Shown here one piece after another: positions 56,519 to 64,000 of a DNA stretch of 64,000 nucleotides. Within the stretch, counting starts at the first letter, position 1; every line of letters begins with the position of its first letter. A model generated the notes under the pieces. The model worked only from the letters and a program-made list of their open reading frames with translations. It did no database searches and was not told the origin of the DNA. The translations under genes and the position numbers were made by a program. Source of the stretch: Opeltia flavorubescens (lineage: Eukaryota; Ascomycota; Lecanoromycetes; Teloschistales; Teloschistaceae); contig KE546981.1 of the NCBI GenBank assembly GCA_000442125.1, positions 806,001 to 870,000 of the forward strand, in the 5' to 3' direction.

Positions 56519-58303
56519 ATGGCAAACGAACAAGATCCTTTATTGGACTGGACAGAGTTCGAGAGTCCCACTATCGCCTCGGGATCTCCTTTTGACACGC
56601 CTTTCAATGCAGAACCTTCGCAAGAAACACCATCCACGCTCAATAAGGACCCGCCCAGTACGTATTATAATCAGATAACAGATACGCCAAGGCGTGTACA
56701 ATCACTGAAATTCGTCTAGAACTATGTGGGATCATTCAAAATAAAGGGGCACCCTGTTCAGCTCCAGCCAAACATGAGCTGGGCACCTGCTTAAGACCTA
56801 CTCACATTGAACGTGCCGAAGCCATCAAGAGATCGCAGGGTGAAACGAGCGCAGAGCTCACAAAAACAACGACGGACAGCGGTAAGCATCGCTAAGCCTA
56901 CGATACTCTATCTGTCATGCTCATGCGGCATTGGGTCTAGCTCCTCCCTGTCTTGCGATAGCAGGTAACAACAAACAGTGTATCTATCCTCGTTCACCAG
57001 GCTTCTTGACCTGCCAGAGGTCAGAGCACCGAGAGCAAGATGCTTTAATCTTGGCGAAGTCCTTCCCGCCCGCGGCCACAGTCGCTGAGACGGTATCACG
57101 ACCACCACCTTTGTCCCGCCAAGCCCCGCCGCCCGGGAACTTCGACAACAACGACTGGAGTCTGAAGCAGCAAAGCCCTTTGGATGGTACGACAGAAGCC
57201 GATGTCGTGCCAGGCGAAGCCAAAGATGATGGTGACGAAGGAGACCAAAAAACAGATCCCAATTTTCTGTTGACTCCGCGAATGGAGGAGGCCTTAAAGG
57301 TTGCCGAGAAGATGAGTGACATGCCAACTCGAATTGAGCACTTGGAGACTGCCATAGTGGAGTTCCGGGATCAATTCACCAATCACAATCGCCAGATAGC
57401 AACCCTCATCAAAAACCTCCCGAAAGCTCAACATTTTCAATCGCTCGACGAAGTAAAACGGGATCTCGATGGCCTCAAAGAGCGTCCCGCTTTCGATGAC
57501 GATAGTGTTACCGAGAAATTCAAGAAAATGATCATCACCGAGGCCGTCTCGGAGGAACGCTGGAAAGCGCAAGTCAAGCAATTGTCCAACGCGCAAGGTC
57601 TGTTGAGGCAAGACTTAGAGCAGAAAACGGCTGTATGGTCAGAAGCTATCGATGACCTGAAACGAGCTTCGACGGATACCGAGAAACAACCATCCCCGGC
57701 TCAGTTCGACCCAAAAACCAGAGACTTCCTGGACAAGATCCGATTATCCCACAACTCCTTTGTTGATAAAATGACGCGAATCACAGCAGATCAGACCAAT
57801 CGACTCAGCCTCCTTGAACATGCCTCCAACAACCGCAGCAATGAGGTCCAGATGAGTGCGGAGACGATCGAGGTAGAGTGTTGCGTCCTCCTGCAGTGCT
57901 CGCAAGAGTGGCTGACCATCTCACAGGCTACCGCTGTCCAGGAATTGCAGTCTGAGAACAAGAAACTGTGGGACTCAGTGCAGGCGCATGGACGCCAAAT
58001 CAACGACTTGATGGATCATGGGTCACAAAAACAAAGCACGATCCAGAAGGACATAGATGCTTTGCGGAAGGAAATCACGGCGATGCAACCTATTGTAGAG
58101 TCATACCAAGCCCTTCCGCCATCCAAACAATGGCAGGTCAAGGAGCCCGTGTCACGTAAAGCCCAGCGAGATATGCAGGTATGCTTGTACTACTTGCTTG
58201 AGCACCTTTCTCAGCTGACGGCGATATCAATTAGCATTCTAAGCTTGAGCGCCTCGTCAATGATATTGCAAAGCGCTCCGAAAGTGGCATGACCACGGAT
58301 TAA
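56519..58303 (+). CDS. coiled-coil protein, unknown function
   Basis: Five-exon model: 56519-56657, 56762-56881, 56941-57872, 57927-58178 and 58235-58303; 503 aa. The fourth intron boundary (57873-57926, 54 bp) keeps frame either way, so it could be retained. The N-terminus is acidic (MANEQDPLLDWTEFESPTIA). A Pro-rich part follows, and from about residue 190 to the end the protein is almost continuous helix with coiled-coil character (ALKVAEKMSDMPTRIEHLET, EELQSENKKLWDS-type heptads, KSTIQKDIDALRKEITAMQ-like repeats near 420). It ends in LERLVNDIAKRSES. No catalytic domain was seen. It converges with another coiled-coil gene at 58618. Confidence 0.65.
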
Positions 58304-58617
58304 AGCCGTAAAGCCCTTCGCCTTCATAGACCATTCTTGCTTGGTAGGTGAAAGAAATATCAGGATAATTTTCCAACAACTAGATTTCGCATGTAGAGAT
58401 GAGTGGTCTTCTTGTGGTGAATCAGACTGTCAGATAGAGAAGCAGAAAAGCGATCTCAGAGTATCACAGAGACTTTCTTATCATTGTGCTTTTGTGAGCA
58501 AAGGTTTAAAGCAACAGTCTAAAGCAACGGTCTATAGCGATGGCCCAAAGCAATAATCCAAAAATAACAAACAAGCGCAGCAACCCAAGTAATGATCTGA
58601 AGCAAGAAAAGCAAAGA
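58304..58617. other. short convergent intergenic stretch
   Basis: About 310 bp with direct repeats of a CAGTCTAAAGCAACGGTCTA type near 58510-58550. No gene. Confidence 0.45.
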
Positions 58618-59266
58618 TCAATTCAACGCCATATGACCATCGCAACCCTCCAAAATACCAATTACATCGACAAAATTTTCCTTCATCCGCGTCTGGAGAT
58701 CTTCTATCTCCTTTAGAAGCTCGTCTTCGGACCGGGCTAGCCGCTGCTCGCTGACTTCTCTGTTGTCGAGTTTCTGAGAGAGCTTGGCAAAAAGTTTGAA
58801 TTTCGCTTCCGTCCCCCTCCCTGAATTCAGCGAACGGGCCGACTCCTCCATACGGCTTTTCGTGACGACGCGTTGGGTCTCGTTGAAGCGCCGGGCCTGT
58901 TGGATCTCCTTCAAGTGCTCCATACAGAACCGAAGACGTTGAATATCGGCCGCTGTTACAGGGCGATCATCGAGATCATCGACTGCGGGTAGATCGTGGG
59001 CATGGCGCTGTGGAGAAGTGGACGAAGGATGGCTGGTCGTAACATCTGAGTTGTCATTCGACCTTACAGTATTAGCATGATGATTGATGGTTCTGCGTTG
59101 CAAGCCTCACCGAGAGATACTCGATGAACCCGCCTCCACCGGCGCCATATGGTCTTCCGAGGTACGTCTTCCTTGAGGATTAAGGTTCGATGAGCTATCA
59201 GGATTAGTATATCTTAGGGGTCTTCTTTGGGGTTAAATTTCCTGCTTACCTTGTGGTGGAAGACAT
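58618..59266 (-). CDS. small coiled-coil protein, unknown function
   Basis: Three exons: a 17-bp first exon 59266-59250, then 59194-59111 and 59062-58618 (introns 55 and 48 bp); 181 aa, beginning MSSTTSSSNLNPQGRRTSED. The first 70 residues are disordered and polar. The rest is a charged helix (ADIQRLRFCMEHLKEIQQAR, FKLFAKLSQKLDNREVSEQR, LLKEIEDLQTRMKENFVDVI). No known domain was seen. Being convergent with another coiled-coil gene, the two products might interact, but that is only a guess. Confidence 0.6.
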
Positions 59267-59760
59267 TCTTAAAGTGGTAATTATTGGAGTGTCTGGTTTG
59301 TTGTGTGGTAATGGTTGTATGCAGGACTTTACTGATCGTTACTCATGGGAATTACTTTGGCACATGTATATATAAATGAAGTTGGCAAGGGAGATTGGAC
59401 ATGAGCAGTGGCCATCTCAACCCACCAGAAAAAGGAGTTTTGTCTCGACTCGTCCGCATCCTTTTCCGGTCGCTGTTAGCCGTGTAGTGAAAGTCAAGAC
59501 AGAGGTGAAAAATCGTACATTTGTCTCACCTAACGGATGGCCACATTATGGACATGGGTAAAGCGGATTGGTTCTTTCACACCGACCAAAAATAGCTGAC
59601 TTTCTTTCATTGATCTTTGCATGACGTCTAGACTACCGGCAATGAGCGTATAGGTCTTGGATAATTTTACCATCCTACCACACCGATCTCGGTCAGCCAT
59701 GATTCACCCAGCAGGTCTACCAATCCCCGATAGTTGAATTACCATCAGCCGATACAATCC
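59267..59760. promoter_or_regulatory. divergent promoter region
   Basis: About 490 bp between two genes that each start with a 17-bp first exon. A tatatataaatg stretch near 59366 is TATA-like for the minus gene. Confidence 0.4.
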
Positions 59761-60265
59761 ATGTCCTTCTTTGACATGTATGTTTATCCGATCCGTCTCC
59801 TATTAAAAGAGTCTCCACCGTTGTCCGCTTCGGACGGTATCAGAACAAGGAAGATCTAAATTTGGTTCTCTTCTTTAGGATGTTTGATGTTCTAGAATCG
59901 CCGACACCTTCCATGACTTTACTCAATATCGATTTGCACGAAATAGACAAAGGAGATATTTTTGGAGTGTCTCGCCCAGCGGATCTCAAGGTGAACTACA
60001 TGTTCTAGCTTACGATATCTCATAGGGCGGTGTGTCTCATTCATCCCTATCAACAGATGGCTGTTTCTTTTATAGGTCCAACGACCCCCAACACCCCGTT
60101 CTTGAAGAAGCAGAAAAAGAGCACATCGATATTGAATACATACATACGTTCGCAAACTCCTCTGCTAAAGCACTCTTCGAGGCCAAACTCAAGCTTCTCA
60201 GTAACATCAAGGCACACCCATTCAAGTCAATTGGTTTGACCGACCGTCTGTTCTCACCTACGTAG
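59761..60265 (+). CDS. small protein of 122 aa, unknown
   Basis: Three-exon model: 59761-59777 (17 bp), 59879-59990 and 60026-60265. The product begins MSFFDMMFDVLESPTPSMTL and contains LLNIDLHEIDKGDIFGVSRP, CFFYRSNDPQHPVLEEAEKE and a C-terminal FKSIGLTDRLFSPT. The second intron would be only 35 bp, at the lower limit for fungi, so this junction is less certain. No domain, signal peptide or membrane helix was recognised. The next gene starts 140 bp downstream on the same strand. Confidence 0.5.
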
Positions 60266-60404
60266 ACACTTCGAGTAAGTCCAAGAAATAATCATGAGGA
60301 CAGAAAGTTCTAACAAATACTTCTAGCCGCTTAACCTCCCATCAAAAACCCAAAGGCTGAAAAAGACCCACAGTATCTGTTGAAGCAAATTTCCGATATC
60401 TTCA

Positions 60405-61706
60405 ATGGCCAAACAATTTTTTGGATCTCTTCTCACAGTCCCTGGCCTGTCATCGGCTCCCAAAGAAATGAATCAACCAGAGGAGTCTTTATTCCTGAGC
60501 GACGAAGATGACATTGGATCGTTGGACACCCCATCTCAATCTACGGGGTCAGAGGACGATCAAGATGATCGAATCTCTTCTATCGCCCTCCACGAAACTG
60601 ATAAGGAGCGATATCGACTCAAAAGCTTCGAGGTAGAGCATTTTGAAGGGAGTAAATACCGATCCCGATTTCTATACCTGATCCCTGTTGGATCTGCAGA
60701 TTTCGATCATACGGAATGGACGAAGCAAGCGACTTTGTGGATGAAACCTAATGTGGCAATCAATCAGAAGGATCAACCTGTCCTGGAAAATGATATTCGG
60801 ATTCCTCAATCTCTGTTCGAAGGAATCGACAGTGTTCCAAAATTCGTCAACCGGAATCTGAACCGTCACCGGCTCCGAGCTGTGACAGTCACGGTGAGAG
60901 TGTTCAACAAACAAGACAAGAATGGAGAACGACGAGTTTGCCACCGACTTATCATTAAGGGTACTCCATTCTCCCTTCATAACTGTGCACGGGCGAAGAA
61001 CCCGGAACATCAGCTCGATATCCCGCCCGGCGCAAAAGCAGAGATCCTACGGTCGGATACATTGATCAATAAGCTCCAGTATACACTCGAGAGAATTCCT
61101 GCGCTCACATTTGACACTAATCATGCTCGTCGGATGTTCATATGGTTCATCATGCTCCCTGATATCCCTGATCAAGTTCCGAAGCAACACGTTGTAACTC
61201 ACGTCCCAAGTGGGACTGGGTTGTTCAATCTGTTCATACATGGATTTGTTGTCAGATCGAGTTCAGACGCATCGGTGAATCAGCCTACGGTCTCGGGCTG
61301 GACACATGTGATGCGTGTATATCTTCCATATCTGATACCGGCGATGAGGATCGATCGCAATCACTCTGCGATCGGAGCTCGGAATATCCGAGAGGCCACT
61401 CGGACATCCCATGGGTCCGATCTGATTTCTGAGGAGCAAGGCGTACTCGCAGCACGATGCTCCCGGGCGACAGAGTATCTCTCTATCCTGCTCAATAGTT
61501 TCGAGGGCATCATCGGTCGTGAGACCGATCTGCAGACATTGATAGCCACGGTTGATTTGCATTTTATGCGGCGTGAATCCATGCTCGTCAACTACAACGC
61601 AAGGCCAAGCAGTTACGGAATATACAGGGGCTGCGCACTTTGGACAATCTCAATTAAGTGGAGAAAATGTTTTACGATGATTACACCAACCCGGTCAATC
61701 TCCTAA
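60405..61706 (+). CDS. uncharacterised 433-aa protein, 3' end possibly disrupted
   Basis: An open frame starting MAKQFFGSLLTVPGLSSAPK with an acidic Ser/Asp region (SLFLSDEDDIGSLDTPSQST) followed by a globular part (YRLKSFEVEHFEGSKYRSRF, RAVTVTVRVFNKQDKNGERR, RMFIWFIMLPDIPDQVPKQH, VLAARCSRATEYLSILLNSF). No known family was recognised. The last ~33 codons look out of frame: from about 61604 another frame reads KQLRNIQGLRTLDNLN, meets TAA at 61655-61657, and continues VEKMFYDDYTNPVNLLKP to TGA at 61712. The 5' end is also uncertain because an alternative frame upstream is protein-like. It may be a pseudogene, contain a sequence error, or have an unrecognised intron. Confidence 0.55.
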   Translation: MAKQFFGSLLTVPGLSSAPKEMNQPEESLFLSDEDDIGSLDTPSQSTGSEDDQDDRISSIALHETDKERYRLKSFEVEHFEGSKYRSRFLYLIPVGSADFDHTEWTKQATLWMKPNVAINQKDQPVLENDIRIPQSLFEGIDSVPKFVNRNLNRHRLRAVTVTVRVFNKQDKNGERRVCHRLIIKGTPFSLHNCARAKNPEHQLDIPPGAKAEILRSDTLINKLQYTLERIPALTFDTNHARRMFIWFIMLPDIPDQVPKQHVVTHVPSGTGLFNLFIHGFVVRSSSDASVNQPTVSGWTHVMRVYLPYLIPAMRIDRNHSAIGARNIREATRTSHGSDLISEEQGVLAARCSRATEYLSILLNSFEGIIGRETDLQTLIATVDLHFMRRESMLVNYNARPSSYGIYRGCALWTISIKWRKCFTMITPTRSIS

Positions 61707-61752
61707 AACCTTGATGTATTCTTGTCGATACTGATTTGGTAATAGAGCTGCG

Positions 61753-64000
61753 ATGACGGATTGCCCCGGTCTAAAACCAATCTACATAGCGTCGCCCCAC
61801 AGTCGGCGCAATCTTCCGACACTCTCGGCCATCCTGGAGAGTTACCTGGAAGGCCACAGCATCGGTGAATCCTGGCTGACTGGTAGTAAGGGAACACTTA
61901 CCATGCTACACATAAAGTGATGTTGACAATGCTGGATAGGTCGGGTCGCAGACCACGAGAATACGCGAATCGCAGCATCAGATGTAGAACTGACTTCAAA
62001 CTCCTTCTGCCAGTGTAAGAAAAGGGCACGTGCTACATGGTACCACGTCTGTGCCTCCTGTGTCTTCGTCGAAAAATGTGCGGACCTGCACCGAGCCCAA
62101 GTGGGTCACGAAACCTACTTATTATGCCATTTCTGCTTTCAACGTCTCGATCAGCTGGCTACTGATGCTGGTTCTAAAGCCAAGGAGCTTAAGAGGATAC
62201 ATGAAATCAGCTCGGCCAGACAGAAACCAACTAACCCCTTCCGAGTACAAGGGAGAAAGACGACCAGGACTACCGACGGCGGTCATCGCCTTCCATATCG
62301 GCTGTGGCTATGTCTGACCGCCGACATAAAGCAGACCCGGGCCTCACTCTCGCGAACTGAGAAGTCTTCCCTAGTCAAGGCCTTGCATCAGGAGATCTTG
62401 ACCACTTTCCCTGCTAGACAAGTTGATTTGCATGGCCGATTTTATTGGAAAGATGCATATGCCGCTGAGAAATGCTGGGACGGCGCCCGTGGTATGTCTC
62501 CTGTCTCTCAGCATTGCGTGGCTGACCGATCTTATAGATCCGGATGCTTTCTATCCAATGGCATGGAGGCCAAGATTCAATCCATTCTTCGCTTCGCCGG
62601 ACGCAATCCGACATGTCGCGTTAGACTCCCAAGGAAGGGTTGTCTGCCATGCACCGGGAAACGTCGCAATTACCTCGTTCGCATTCAACTTTTTTTGTCA
62701 GCAGTATCCCAAAGCTATCCTTCCGCTCGCCAATGTTTCCTATTTCGCGAAGTCAGTTCAAGAGCTCGAGTACGTGGCTACTGCGATACGTAACCTGGTC
62801 AATACTGCTCGTCAGTTTCCACGGAATAAGAAGGATTTCTGCTACCTTGACATAAGCCCAGCGAGGATGGTCGAGATCCACGAAGCTATGCGCACTGCCC
62901 AACCGCTTGCCAACTGTCAGGTTCGAAGACCGTTGAAGGTACAGTTGGAATCGTGGGTGGCTTCTCCGACCGGTTCTTTGGAGGTGCAAGGACCAAATTT
63001 AGCATACCGCTACCGACAACTGTACCAGATTGCAGATCTCCCACAGTACAAAGCAAGGAATATTCCCAAGCGTCTATGGCTCCGACACGGCGTCCTTTAT
63101 TTGTTCTCCGAACGGGCCCGGGTAGAACGATGGACGGAAGTTGATAACGAAGGCTTTTTCAGAAGCCGTCTTCAAACGATGACTACTCAGTGTAACCGCC
63201 GCTGGCTGCACTTGACTACGCACAATATCGATATATTGATGCAGGTATCCCTGCGGAACTTCCTGGACCAAGCGAAACAACTCGACGACGGGACCTGGGT
63301 AGTCCGGGACCAGGTCGGCTTCGAATTCTGGCCGTATTGCGGTACGCCGTGCACACCATCTCTCGGGCACCGAAGGCACGGCGAGGCGATGCACTCAGGC
63401 TACCCGGATGGAGTAGAGTACCCCGAGGATCAAACCTCCTTCGACCCGGATAAGTGCAATATCACCTACGAGACCTGGATCTGGAACGCAGAGAAATCGT
63501 CGTTCAAGAACCCCGACGAGGGCCTCGGAGCTGTCCTACTCGCTCGACACCGGAATCTTCGGAGTGGCCCAGCCGTGAGCAAATTCTGGGCGCTTCCAGC
63601 ACCGGGCGACTTACGACCAAGATTGGATTATGATACTGTAAAGTTCGGCCCTTGGTCTCCACTCTCTAATGTACCACCTACCAAAGTCCAAGATTTCCGA
63701 GCCGAAGTCGGGGCGTGGGCAACCAAGAAAAGCAGGAATTTGAACAAACAGAGCCGCAAAAGCCTTCAGAAGAACCTCGATAAGGAATTGGAAGAGATTC
63801 CAGAGCAAGAGGACGACTTGAACGAAGACGGCGAAGATGACGGGTCCATGGTCGACGACGAAACAGCCCGCTTTCATGGATTCAATGATGAGAAAGACCA
63901 CATGAACGCCTACACCAAAATAGGGCACTCGATCAAGAACCTCGTGTATCGCTATGACGAGTGGGATATACCTGGCTATCACATCCCTAGGTACAGCTCG
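61753..64000 (+). CDS. cysteine-rich zinc-binding-like protein, 3' end beyond window
   Basis: Exons 61753 to about 61882 (donor at 61883 or 61886, both in phase), 61940-62491, and 62538 to the window end with no stop. At least 713 residues are visible. It begins MTDCPGLKPIYIASPHSRRN. Exon 2 encodes a cysteine cluster in CxC-x12-CxxC-x6-C-x16-CxxC form (FCQCKKRARATWYHVCASCV ... LLCHFCFQRL) that looks like a treble-clef or B-box-like zinc module. Then come RFYWKDAYAAEKCWDGARD and PMAWRPRFNPFFASPDAIRH. The third exon is a long unbroken frame with DGTWVVRDQVGFEFWPYCGT and an acidic Lys-rich stretch (EEIPEQEDDLNEDGEDDGS). I do not recognise the family. Confidence 0.65.

Noticed and set aside
61883-62530. 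KDZ-type transposase cysteine domain
   Set aside because: The cysteine spacing is only loosely similar and no transposase catalytic motifs were seen in the long third exon.
1-64000. tRNA genes, CRISPR arrays, telomeric repeats, integrated virus
   Set aside because: No B-box-like GGTTCGANTCC with matching stems, no spaced repeat array, no TTAGGG tract and no viral protein motifs were found by eye; a tRNAscan run would be decisive for tRNAs.

Overview
The window is nuclear DNA of a filamentous ascomycete (Pezizomycotina). The evidence is short GT-AG introns (about 35-120 bp) with CTRAC-like branch sites and a gene set typical of that group: AA11 LPMO, HET-related membrane protein, DUF3433, LCCL membrane protein, NmrA-like, BCS1-like AAA ATPase, fungal C2H2 protein. 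The mixture looks most like a leotiomycete (Helotiales), but that placement is inference. No tRNA, rRNA, intact transposon, CRISPR array or virus was recognised. There are three single N positions (25769, 36360, 47634) and one 175-bp N gap (47943-48117).

Left part (1-32.4 kb), mostly housekeeping: 3' end of an NmrA-like gene; HET-related membrane protein (-); YIH1/IMPACT (-); Aro8-type aminotransferase (-) head-to-head with an LCCL membrane protein (+); a low-complexity nuclear-type protein (-); a gene-poor stretch (12.75-17.7 kb) with protein-like fragments and a two-copy hairpin repeat; fatty acid elongase (-); BCS1-like ATPase (-); a small membrane protein (-); acid-ceramidase/NAAA-like hydrolase (-); a proline-rich protein (+); UPF0047/YjbQ protein (+); METTL25-like protein (-); and the SNARE Tlg1 (+).

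Middle part (32.4-50 kb): a small secreted cysteine-containing protein (+), two small uncharacterised genes, ribosomal protein uL4/RPL4 (-), a 1186-aa DUF3433 protein (+) with a GC-AG intron, an AA11 chitin-active LPMO with an X278 module (+), then a tandem repeat, an assembly gap, and two divergent small two-span membrane protein genes that look like paralogues.

Right part (50-64 kb) is almost entirely uncharacterised: an orphan 223-aa protein, a two-finger C2H2 protein, a 561-aa membrane protein, two coiled-coil proteins, a 122-aa protein, a 433-aa protein with a disrupted-looking 3' end, and a cysteine-rich protein running off the window. Many need several small introns to read. The strongest observation in the window is here: four of the five introns of the 561-aa membrane protein gene (53848-56018) are homologous to each other in sequence while the exons are not. 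That is the signature of introner-like elements, spliceosomal introns that multiply and insert into genes. Exon coordinates were worked out by hand from splice motifs and reading-frame continuity, and no database search was possible.
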